Below the pieces are notes generated by a model. The model was given only the letters and a program-made list of their open reading frames with translations, searched no databases and had not been told where the DNA came from. Below are positions 1-4,982 of a stretch of DNA of 5,279 nt, in pieces. The stretch's first letter is position 1. Each line of letters starts with the position of its first letter. The DNA comes from Gemmatimonadota bacterium (GTDB taxonomy: Bacteria; Gemmatimonadota; Gemmatimonadetes; Longimicrobiales; Gaopeijiaceae): NCBI GenBank assembly GCA_002731735.1, contig PCCM01000009.1, forward strand, positions 10,031 through 15,309. Reading direction: 5' to 3'. Made by a program: the position numbers and the translations under genes.

Positions 1-2
1 AC

Positions 3-524
3 GGTCCCGACGGGATCGGGGTCGAGGGCATGGAAAGCCCCGAGACGTTCTCCACCGCCGTCGGCGAGCCCATCGAGGTTGAGTTCTGGGCCTTCGACCG
101 CGGCGAGCGGGACCTCCGAGACGTCAACATGACCCTGTGGAAGCTTCAGGGACCGGTCGGGGGCGAGATCGCCTTCGAGTCCCTAGTCGAGCTGCCTCCG
201 CCACCGGAGAGCGCTGCTGCTGCCGGTGGAGGCCGCGGAGGACAACCGGGAGCGGCCGGCGGAAGAGGCGGAAGAGGCGGGGGTCGCGGGTTCGGAAGAG
301 GCCGCGGAGCACCGCAGGAACCCGGCCCGGTCAACATCGGGCAGTCTGTTCGGCTCCCGACCGAGGGGGACGACGCGAACATGGGAAGTTTCAAGGCGAC
401 GTTCGACACTCCGGGGGAGTACGTGATCCGGATCCGGATCGACAACTTCACCTCCGGTGACAGCAGCCCGGGCAACCAGTGCTGCTGGTCTAACGGCTAC
501 GTCAGAGTTAGAGTAGTAGAGTAA
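3..524 (+). CDS. Secreted-type beta-sandwich protein with Gly/Arg-rich insert (5'-truncated by window edge)
   Basis: Function is unknown. The reading frame is open from the first complete codon at position 3. The ATG at 30 has no properly spaced ribosome binding site, so the gene very probably begins upstream of the window and is 5'-partial. Numbering from the Met at 30, residues 8-50 and 102-164 read as alternating beta-strands. The C-terminal block (GEYVIRIRIDN, then NGYVRVRVVE) resembles the last strands of Ig/PKD-like domains. A vicinal Cys pair (NQCCW, about 150-154) sits just before the final strand. Between the two halves is a proline run and then a Gly/Arg-rich stretch (about 66-93) that looks like a flexible loop. 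The next gene, 25 nt downstream, is a secreted cytochrome/copper monooxygenase, so a shared transcript and a periplasmic or outer-surface role are likely. The beta-sandwich assignment is inferred from strand pattern only. Confidence 0.7.
   Translation, partial: GPDGIGVEGMESPETFSTAVGEPIEVEFWAFDRGERDLRDVNMTLWKLQGPVGGEIAFESLVELPPPPESAAAAGGGRGGQPGAAGGRGGRGGGRGFGRGRGAPQEPGPVNIGQSVRLPTEGDDANMGSFKATFDTPGEYVIRIRIDNFTSGDSSPGNQCCWSNGYVRVRVVE
225..308 (+). repeat. Gly/Arg-rich coding tract with imperfect GGAAGAGGC repeats
   Basis: This in-frame low-complexity stretch encodes mostly Gly and Arg with a few Gln, Ala and Phe. The unit GGAAGAGGC occurs back to back at 261-269 and 270-278 and again at 294-302. 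The repeats encode GRGGRG-type sequence that interrupts the beta-rich domain of the host gene. It is probably a disordered, positively charged loop created by slippage. Confidence 0.7.
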
Positions 525-536
525 TCTCACACTGCT

Positions 537-542
537 GAGGAG
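537..542 (+). promoter_or_regulatory. Ribosome binding site of the cytochrome/monooxygenase gene
   Basis: GAGGAG lies 7 nt before the ATG at 550. It is a near-perfect Shine-Dalgarno sequence and fixes that start. Confidence 0.8.
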
Positions 543-549
543 TTAGACC

Positions 550-1896
550 ATGCAGCAAGTATCGATCTCTCGCCTGACCACCCGGATCGTCACGTCGAGC
601 GTCCTAGCGATGCTCGTGACGCTCGGGATGGGTCACACGCTCGCGGCGCAACAGAACGTACAGTTCGCGAGTTCCAACTCGGCCGATGCCGAACTGACGT
701 TCAGCGCAGACATCGCTCCGATCCTCCAGGAAAACTGTCAGGTCTGCCACCAGGAGGGCTCCATCGGACCGATGCCGCTCATGACCTATCAGGATGCGCG
801 GCGGTATGCGAGGCGGATCAAGGATATGGTCGTGCAGCGGGAGATGCCGCCTTATCAGTACGACACCGACACGGGAATCCAGGATCTCAAGTACGATCCT
901 CGGATGAGTGAGGAAGACATCGCGACGATCGTGGCGTGGGTGGACTCCGATATGGCCGAGGGCAACCCCGCTGACATGCCCCCGCCCGTCGAGTGGCCCG
1001 ATCCCACCGAATTCACTCTGGCCCAGCGGTTCGGAGCGCCCGACGTGGTCGTTGTCTCCGACCCCTTTGATGTTCCGGAAATAGGCCAGGACCTTTGGTG
1101 GCAGCCATCGGTGCCGAGTGGAATCAGCACGCCGCGGTGCATCCGGGCGATCGAAACCAAGGCGGTTTCGGTTGACGGTCGGGCCGTCACACACCACGCC
1201 AACACCACCTTCCGGGGTGGCGATGGTGGAGGAGGTCGGCTCTCGGAGTACGCGCTAGGCAAGGTCGGCGAGATCATTCCGGAAGGTGCTTGCCGCACCG
1301 CACCCGCCAACGGGCAGGTGTCGTTCGACATCCACTACTGGCCCAATGGCGTGCAGGTCGATGGCGCACAGGTGAAGGTCGGGATCTGGCTGTACCCTGA
1401 GGGCTACGAAGGGGACCATCGGCAGACGCTGACGCTCTACGGCCTCCAAGGCGGTCGGGGCTTCGACATCGCGCCGCACGGGTCCCTCATGACGCAGGGC
1501 TTCCATACCTTCCGCACGCCAGTGCGGGTCGACAGCTTCCAGCCGCACGGTCACACCCGGCTCGTGGCCGCATCGCTTCGGATTCTCCGTGAGAACGGTC
1601 GAACCGAGATGGTGGGCATGGTCTCCAACTGGAGCGCGCTCTGGCATCACAGCCACATCTTCGAAGATGGCGTGGCGCCGCTCCTGGACGTGGGCGACAA
1701 GCTCATCCTGACTTCGTGGTACGACAACACGGTGGACAACCGGTACAACCCCGACCCGGACCAGTGGGTCAGTATCGGTGATCGTACTGCCGATGAGATG
1801 TCACACTTCTGGATCGCGGTCACGCATCTGGACGAAGAGGGAATCGAGAAGATCCGAGCGGATCGTCAAGCGCGGCCCGTACTCGATCGGGACTAA
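550..1896 (+). CDS. Secreted c-type cytochrome fused to PHM/DBH-like type II copper monooxygenase domain
   Basis: This is a 448-residue exported two-domain redox protein. A Sec signal peptide occupies about residues 1-34 (basic start, hydrophobic 16-27, likely cut near LAA-QQ). A cytochrome c domain spans about 50-140 with one heme site, CQVCH at 63-67, and a candidate axial Met at M99 in REMPPY. The C-terminal region (about 165-430) carries the ligand pattern of ascorbate-dependent copper monooxygenases (peptidylglycine alpha-hydroxylating and dopamine beta-monooxygenase family). H215-H216 in THHANT and H262 in DIHYW match the first copper site. H333 and H335 in PHGHT, and M417 in DEMSHFW, match the second. 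The fused heme suggests electrons come from a cytochrome rather than free ascorbate; that is inference. The substrate is unknown. The start is supported by GAGGAG 7 nt upstream. The gene is probably co-transcribed with the preceding one and ends before a strong terminator. Confidence 0.9.
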   Translation: MQQVSISRLTTRIVTSSVLAMLVTLGMGHTLAAQQNVQFASSNSADAELTFSADIAPILQENCQVCHQEGSIGPMPLMTYQDARRYARRIKDMVVQREMPPYQYDTDTGIQDLKYDPRMSEEDIATIVAWVDSDMAEGNPADMPPPVEWPDPTEFTLAQRFGAPDVVVVSDPFDVPEIGQDLWWQPSVPSGISTPRCIRAIETKAVSVDGRAVTHHANTTFRGGDGGGGRLSEYALGKVGEIIPEGACRTAPANGQVSFDIHYWPNGVQVDGAQVKVGIWLYPEGYEGDHRQTLTLYGLQGGRGFDIAPHGSLMTQGFHTFRTPVRVDSFQPHGHTRLVAASLRILRENGRTEMVGMVSNWSALWHHSHIFEDGVAPLLDVGDKLILTSWYDNTVDNRYNPDPDQWVSIGDRTADEMSHFWIAVTHLDEEGIEKIRADRQARPVLDRD

Positions 1897-1919
1897 CGCC
1901 CGAGCTTATCTCCTATAGC

Positions 1920-1955
1920 AAAGCCCCCCGGCGCCGCAAGGCGTCGGGGGGCTTT
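1920..1955. terminator. Bidirectional Rho-independent-type terminator
   Basis: The left arm AAAGCCCCCCGGCGCC (1920-1935) pairs over 16 bp with GGCGTCGGGGGGCTTT (1940-1955), with one G-U wobble. The loop is the GNRA tetraloop GCAA (1936-1939). The stem ends in A/T runs on both sides, so transcripts from either direction would end in U after the hairpin. It sits between convergent genes (stop at 1896 on plus, stop at 1987 on minus), as expected for a shared terminator. The U tracts are short (three, plus GCGTT on the plus side). Confidence 0.85.
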
Positions 1956-1986
1956 GCGTTGTGACCGCGCGTGACCGCTCCTTCGC

Positions 1987-2334
1987 TCAGCCGACCTGCC
2001 AGCGCTTCCATTCGGTGTCGTCGTAACCAACGGTCACGTCTTGCCCCCGGCGCACCAGAGGTAGCCGTAGGATGAGAGGCTCGTCCATGGCGATCTCGAT
2101 CCACCTGTCGGCGCCGTAGTAGGCCGCCTGGAGGCCCAGGGCCTGAAACCGCTTTGCGTCGCGGTCGATCAGGACGTCGACTCCGTGTTTGTCCGTGAAA
2201 CGACGGAGTTCACCCTTGGACGGGCCACGAGTCTTGAAGTCCACGAAGTGGACCTTGATGCGTCGCTCCTTGAAGAAGCGCAGCGCCTTCCGGGTGTCGG
2301 CGTCTTTCTTCACGCCGAAGATCTGTACGTCCAT
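1987..2334 (-). CDS. ArsC/YffB-like thioredoxin-fold protein lacking the catalytic cysteine
   Basis: This 115-residue cytosolic protein belongs to the ArsC/Spx/YffB family of glutaredoxin-like folds, at the family's usual length of about 115. The N-terminal strand and loop IFGVKKDADTRKAL aligns with the family's GIKNCDTxKKA active-site loop. The distal LILRLPLVRRGQ (about 92-103) matches the conserved LIxRPIV segment with its cis-Pro. Asp11 stands where the redox Cys should be, and no cysteine occurs anywhere, so arsenate reduction by the usual thiol chemistry is not expected. A regulatory, structural or different catalytic role remains open. The ATG at 2334 is preferred over an in-frame start near 2415, because the 27 extra residues precede the first beta-strand of the fold and look non-conserved. 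The upstream AAGG is close to the ATG and weak. The gene is divergent from 2428-2928 and convergent with the cytochrome gene. Confidence 0.82.
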   Translation of the reverse strand: MDVQIFGVKKDADTRKALRFFKERRIKVHFVDFKTRGPSKGELRRFTDKHGVDVLIDRDAKRFQALGLQAAYYGADRWIEIAMDEPLILRLPLVRRGQDVTVGYDDTEWKRWQVG

Positions 2335-2427
2335 GGCCTTGAAGATACTAGCGGCCCCCCGCGACCGGGCTACCTTCTGACCCGGCCGGTCACTCGTCCG
2401 CGCCCAGACCAACACGGAGGATGCAGG
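2335..2427. promoter_or_regulatory. Divergent intergenic region with short inverted repeat
   Basis: This 93 bp gap separates two divergent starts and should hold both promoters. GACCGG (2363-2368) and CCGGTC (2386-2391) form a perfect 6 bp inverted repeat with a 17-nt spacer, a possible operator. No convincing -35/-10 pair was found for either gene. TAGTAT, read on the minus strand at 2345-2350, is a weak -10-like match for the ArsC-like gene. Function is speculative. Confidence 0.3.
2416..2420 (+). promoter_or_regulatory. Ribosome binding site deciding the start at 2428
   Basis: GGAGG lies 7 nt before the ATG at 2428. It selects this start over the longer in-frame opening (from 2185), which would run antisense through the ArsC-like gene. 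An ATG at 2421, directly abutting the GGAGG, is in another frame and gives no plausible protein. Confidence 0.8.
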
Positions 2428-2928
2428 ATGAACAACAAGCCGAACATCGGAATAATCGCCGCGACAGTGGTACTGCTGGTCGGCGCGTTGAGCTATGTGT
2501 ACACGGCTCCTTATCCGGGCAATGAAGGACTTTCGCGCACACCCGGAGTGAGAATCGGAGGGACGGATAGTGCCCCACCCAGAGACTTCAGCTCACTCAA
2601 TGACGTGGGGGGCAATCTGATCATGAAGCTGAGCGGCTTCCCGCCGTTCGTGGTCTATCTTTCGTTTGTGGGGACTCCCGAGGGTGTGATCACAGCGACC
2701 CGCCCAGACGGGGGATACTGGGCGCGGCGCGTGAGAGAGGGGCGCAACGAGGGGTGGTTGCGCATCGGTGATGAGACGTATGCAATGCAAGCCACCGAGA
2801 TCCTGGATGACGCGCGAATTCCGATGCTCGAGCTGTGGTCGGGCAGGACCCGCATGCCCATGGACATAGCTGTTGGTGGGCCTGATCCGCTCCGCGACTG
2901 GGAGGTCTTCTTCTGGACTCCTAGGTAG
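2428..2928 (+). CDS. Membrane-anchored protein of unknown function, paralogue of the convergent gene
   Basis: This 166-residue protein has one N-terminal membrane segment (about 7-26, IGIIAATVVLLVGALSYVY) and then a soluble domain expected outside the cytoplasm. The domain is beta-rich. Landmarks are PPRDFSSLNDV (50-60), VGTPEG (81-86), GYWARRV (96-102), GWLRIGDETY (109-118) and a C-terminal DWEVFF (157-162). The order TPEG, YW..RV, G.LR..G..Y, final W.F is shared with the neighbour at 2921-3481 on the other strand. The strand pattern and the G.LRIGDETY element recall DUF2255/flavin-nitroreductase-like split beta-barrels, but this is a faint resemblance and no cofactor motif is visible. The start rests on GGAGG at 2416-2420. 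The stop overlaps the stop end of the convergent gene by 8 bp, and no hairpin separates them. Confidence 0.82.
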   Translation: MNNKPNIGIIAATVVLLVGALSYVYTAPYPGNEGLSRTPGVRIGGTDSAPPRDFSSLNDVGGNLIMKLSGFPPFVVYLSFVGTPEGVITATRPDGGYWARRVREGRNEGWLRIGDETYAMQATEILDDARIPMLELWSGRTRMPMDIAVGGPDPLRDWEVFFWTPR

Positions 2929-3481
2929 CGGATCGAACCTGGAAGGTCCACCAGCTCTCCGGGCGCTCGGCGTCGGGACGCGGGACTGATCCAGCGGGCT
3001 GCACACTCTGCACGTCCGGGTTCTGGAGCTTCAGCACCCTGGCGGTCCAAGCCGCCTCCAGCACGGAGGGGTCCGCCACCCGGTTCAGGACGACTCGGTA
3101 CACGACCCCATCAAGGCGTAAGCGGCCCGAGTGGTTGGTCTCCACCCGCGGGCACCAGTACTTGCGAGCGCCGAAGGAGCAACTGAGGAAGAGGTCTCCT
3201 TCCGGAGTCGCCATGCAGTTCAGGTTCACCGAGTGGGGCCTCCACCCGATGTTGATCTGGATCTGGCACAGCTGCACGTCGTTCGCGAAGCCCCAGTCGG
3301 TGACCGGCTCTTCGTGCAGCTCACCTAGCAACACGAATCCGGGTGTGCCCTCACAGGGGCAGGTCAGGGCCCAGTAGCTGCCACCGGCCAAGGCCACGAG
3401 CAGCACGGTGGCTGCGGATCCGAGCAGGATCCTCTTGATGACCTTCGATCGCCGGCCAGTGGGTTCTTGCTCTTCATCCAT
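2921..3481 (-). CDS. Membrane-anchored, cysteine-rich protein of unknown function, paralogue of the convergent gene
   Basis: This 186-residue protein has a basic N-terminus (RRSKVIKR, 10-17) followed by a membrane segment (about 18-38), giving an N-in anchor with the domain outside. CPC (41-43) follows the membrane directly; other Cys are at 72, 89, 101 and 110. Conserved-looking blocks are EPVTDWGFANDV (58-69), HSVNLNCMATPEG (83-95), KYWCPRV (107-113), GRLRLDGVVY (119-128) and a terminal ESWWTFQV (175-182). These match, in order, blocks of the protein encoded at 2428-2928. The dehydrogenase stop (TGA) is one nucleotide before this ATG (TGAcATG). There is no clear Shine-Dalgarno sequence, so translation probably depends on coupling to the dehydrogenase. 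A split-barrel, flavin-type fold is a possibility, not shown. Function unknown. Confidence 0.85.
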   Translation of the reverse strand: MDEEQEPTGRRSKVIKRILLGSAATVLLVALAGGSYWALTCPCEGTPGFVLLGELHEEPVTDWGFANDVQLCQIQINIGWRPHSVNLNCMATPEGDLFLSCSFGARKYWCPRVETNHSGRLRLDGVVYRVVLNRVADPSVLEAAWTARVLKLQNPDVQSVQPAGSVPRPDAERPESWWTFQVRSAT

Positions 3482-3482
3482 G

Positions 3483-4598
3483 TCAGTGTCGGACGACGAC
3501 CTTGCCCATGAAATCGCCGTTCATGAAGAAGTCGAACGCTTCGACGGCATCGTCGAACTCGAAGACGCGGTCCACCATCGGGTGGATCTGGTGGCCCACG
3601 AGAAACCGATTCATGGCCTCGAAGTCCACGCGTGAGCCCACCTGGTAGCCGGTCACAGAAGCGTTCTTGTTGAACAGCACGAAGAACGGCACCTCGCCGC
3701 CGAAGCCGGTGAGCCCTCCGATGAGGGCTACATGGGCCCCGAAGTCCAACACCTGGAGCGTCCGTGGGAGCGTTTCCCGTCCCCCGATCTCCAGGACGTG
3801 CTTGACACCGACTCCTCCAGTGAGCTCCAGCACCTGCTCTTGCCACTCCGGGTTCCGGCGGTAGTTCACCGTTCCGACCGCCCCGAGCTCAACCGCCCGG
3901 GCCAGTTTCTCGTCGCTGGACGAGGTGATGACGGGTCTGGCCCCCGCGGCGGCCGCGAAGAGAAGGCCGAAGCTCGAGACGCCTCCGGTCCCCTGCAGGA
4001 GCACGTAGTCATTGGGCTGAAGGTCTCCGTACTTGAACAGCGCGTTGTAGGCAGTGAGCCCGGCGATCGTCAGTGTGGAGGCCTCTTCGTACGTCATGTA
4101 CTCGGGAGCAGCCACGAAGCCGTCGGCGTCGCCCACAAGCCCTTCGGTGAGAACACCAGGGCCCGGGCCACCACGACGGTACGGATTGGCCGTAGGGGGC
4201 TGGTTCCCGTCGATCCACCCCTCGGCGAAGAAGGTGGTGATCACCCGGTCGCCCACCTCGAAGCGCGTGACTCCGGCCCCGACGGCAGTGATCTCGCCCG
4301 CGCCGTCGGACAGAGGGACCTGCACATCATCGCAGGGACCCGCCAGGCGGTAACGGTCCCGGCCGTTGAACGAAGACGCCCGCACCCTGACCTGGATCTC
4401 CCCTGGATCAGGCGCTCGGAGGGGCACCTCCCTCAGGCCTAGCGTGCAACCTTGGCCGTCGGGATTAGGTACGTAGCGCCACTCACGCACGGTCTGCGCA
4501 TGGGCCGCTGCGGAGGCGGCGAGGCAGAGGACCAGCCCGACGAGCAGCCCCCTAGCGAATGGGGCGTGCGTCGGGCGGCACCGTGTGGTGGTCGTCAT
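3483..4598 (-). CDS. Exported zinc-independent medium-chain dehydrogenase / quinone-oxidoreductase-like protein
   Basis: This 371-residue member of the medium-chain dehydrogenase/reductase superfamily (alcohol dehydrogenase, NADPH:quinone oxidoreductase type) probably reduces or oxidises a carbonyl or quinone with NAD(P)H. The GroES-like N-terminal half (about 55-175) contains PGEIQVRVRASSFNGRD (65-81) and PLSDGAGEI (95-103). The Rossmann half has the nucleotide-binding GTGGVSSFG at 203-211, after LTAYNALFKYG. The GHE and four-Cys zinc motifs are absent, so it is of the zinc-independent type. Unusually, residues 15-34 form a typical Sec signal peptide (FARGLLVGLVLCLAASAAAHA, cut at AHA-Q), with no twin-arginine. 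GAGG 6 nt upstream of the ATG supports the long start. A GTG at residue 37 would give a normal cytosolic enzyme (VREWRYV start) but has no ribosome binding site. It heads an operon with 2921-3481. Confidence 0.88.
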   Translation of the reverse strand: MTTTTRCRPTHAPFARGLLVGLVLCLAASAAAHAQTVREWRYVPNPDGQGCTLGLREVPLRAPDPGEIQVRVRASSFNGRDRYRLAGPCDDVQVPLSDGAGEITAVGAGVTRFEVGDRVITTFFAEGWIDGNQPPTANPYRRGGPGPGVLTEGLVGDADGFVAAPEYMTYEEASTLTIAGLTAYNALFKYGDLQPNDYVLLQGTGGVSSFGLLFAAAAGARPVITSSSDEKLARAVELGAVGTVNYRRNPEWQEQVLELTGGVGVKHVLEIGGRETLPRTLQVLDFGAHVALIGGLTGFGGEVPFFVLFNKNASVTGYQVGSRVDFEAMNRFLVGHQIHPMVDRVFEFDDAVEAFDFFMNGDFMGKVVVRH

Positions 4599-4604
4599 AC
4601 AGAT

Positions 4605-4608
4605 CCTC
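4605..4608 (-). promoter_or_regulatory. Ribosome binding site deciding the dehydrogenase start
   Basis: Read on the minus strand, GAGG lies 6 nt before the ATG at 4598. This favours translation of the signal peptide over the internal GTG start, which has no comparable site. Confidence 0.6.
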
Positions 4609-4609
4609 G

Positions 4610-4628
4610 TGGTTGCCCAGTGGTTGCC
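4610..4628 (-). repeat. Tandem 8-bp direct repeat in the dehydrogenase leader
   Basis: TGGTTGCC occurs at 4610-4617 and 4621-4628 (GGCAACCA on the transcribed strand), an 11-nt period close to one helical turn. It lies 11 to 30 nt upstream of the dehydrogenase ATG, where a regulator bound as a tandem pair or an RNA-binding factor could act. It could also be chance. Confidence 0.35.
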
Positions 4629-4651
4629 AATCGATGTGTACGAACGACGGC

Positions 4652-4680
4652 ATATTGGCGCGGGCGGCGGGCGGCGGCAA
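4652..4680 (-). promoter_or_regulatory. Weak sigma-70-like promoter candidate for the dehydrogenase operon
   Basis: On the minus strand TTGCCG (4680-4675) and CAATAT (4657-4652) are separated by exactly 17 nt. They match the -35 and -10 consensus at 4/6 and 3/6. Transcription would begin near 4645 and give a leader of about 45-50 nt carrying the GGCAACCA repeats. The match is poor enough to be fortuitous. Confidence 0.22.
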
Positions 4681-4731
4681 GCTGAGTTTGGGGGCCGGGG
4701 ATCCTCTTGCTCGGACGCGCCTGCCCCCGAT

Positions 4732-4763
4732 CCGGTCCCACGGGAGGGGGAAGTGGGAACCGG
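4732..4763. terminator. GC-rich hairpin, possible terminator without U tract
   Basis: CCGGTCCCAC (4732-4741) pairs with GTGGGAACCGG (4753-4763) over 10 bp with a one-base bulge; the loop is 11 nt and purine-rich. It follows the lipoprotein gene on the minus strand and precedes the dehydrogenase promoter region, the right place for a terminator. There is no T run on either side, so termination would need Rho or be inefficient. It could instead be a leader structure. Confidence 0.35.
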
Positions 4764-4874
4764 GGCCGTGTTACGACCCGACCACCCCCCACAAAACCGT
4801 GGTGATCCAAGCCTCCAACTTCGCCTTGTCGCGGCGCGTGGTGATGGACGTCAACACATCTCGCGTGTTACTGA

Positions 4875-4979
4875 TCAACGCCGCCTCTTGCCCGCATGTT
4901 CGACCCCATCGCCCGTGCTACAACTAAGCACCAAGATGGCCACGAGCATTAACAGGGCCGTCATTCGGATTCGCCACAT
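4875..4979 (-). CDS. Very small lipoprotein-like gene (34 residues)
   Basis: A 34-codon frame begins three nucleotides after the stop of the YHYH gene (TAG agc ATG). It encodes a basic start (MWRIR), a hydrophobic core (about 7-18) and a lipobox-like LVLSC with Cys20 as the lipidated residue. A short tail, STGDGVEHAG plus KRRR, follows. It therefore reads as a bacterial lipoprotein signal peptide with 14 mature residues. Size and layout recall entericidin-like small lipoproteins, but sequence resemblance is too thin to name it. No well-spaced Shine-Dalgarno sequence is seen; translation is probably coupled to the gene before it. An alternative is that it is the 5' part of a longer lipoprotein gene broken by a frameshift, since the next frame stays open to 4771. 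Confidence 0.5.
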   Translation of the reverse strand: MWRIRMTALLMLVAILVLSCSTGDGVEHAGKRRR

Positions 4980-4982
4980 GCT

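Larger units (their letters stand above)
4599..4874. other. Non-coding interval with no supported gene
   Basis: This 276 bp gap lies between the small lipoprotein stop and the dehydrogenase start, both on the minus strand. Open frames exist on both strands but lack ribosome binding sites and recognisable sequence. It holds the hairpin at 4732-4763, a smaller ACCAC/GTGGT repeat (4781-4785, 4799-4803), the tandem repeat and the weak promoter candidate. A minus-strand frame entering from 4917 and ending at 4771 may be a decayed coding extension. Confidence 0.6.

Noticed and set aside
604..1197. Minus-strand open frame (197 codons) under the cytochrome gene
   Set aside because: It is a shadow of the cytochrome/monooxygenase gene; the product is rich in Arg, His and Pro with no domain pattern.
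1961..1980. Direct repeat GTGACCGC with 10-nt period after the terminator
   Set aside because: Only two copies exist in GC-rich spacer between convergent genes, with no plausible promoter to regulate; most likely chance.
2335..2415. Longer start for the ArsC-like gene
   Set aside because: The extra 27 residues precede the first beta-strand of the fold, look unlike the family and would fill the divergent promoter gap.
2185..2427. N-terminal extension of the plus-strand membrane protein gene
   Set aside because: It would overlap the ArsC-like gene on the opposite strand and place the hydrophobic anchor internally. The GGAGG at 2416-2420 fits the ATG at 2428 exactly.
3732..4442. Long plus-strand open frame (236 codons)
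   Set aside because: It is antisense to the well-supported dehydrogenase. Long opposite-strand frames are expected from high-GC codon bias, and its product shows no recognisable fold.
4760..4925. Possible integron attC-like or rRNA-end sequence (GTAACAC and inverted repeats)
   Set aside because: The RYYYAAC/GTTRRRY core pair is not present in the right orientation and spacing, and the similarity to rRNA is only a few bases long.
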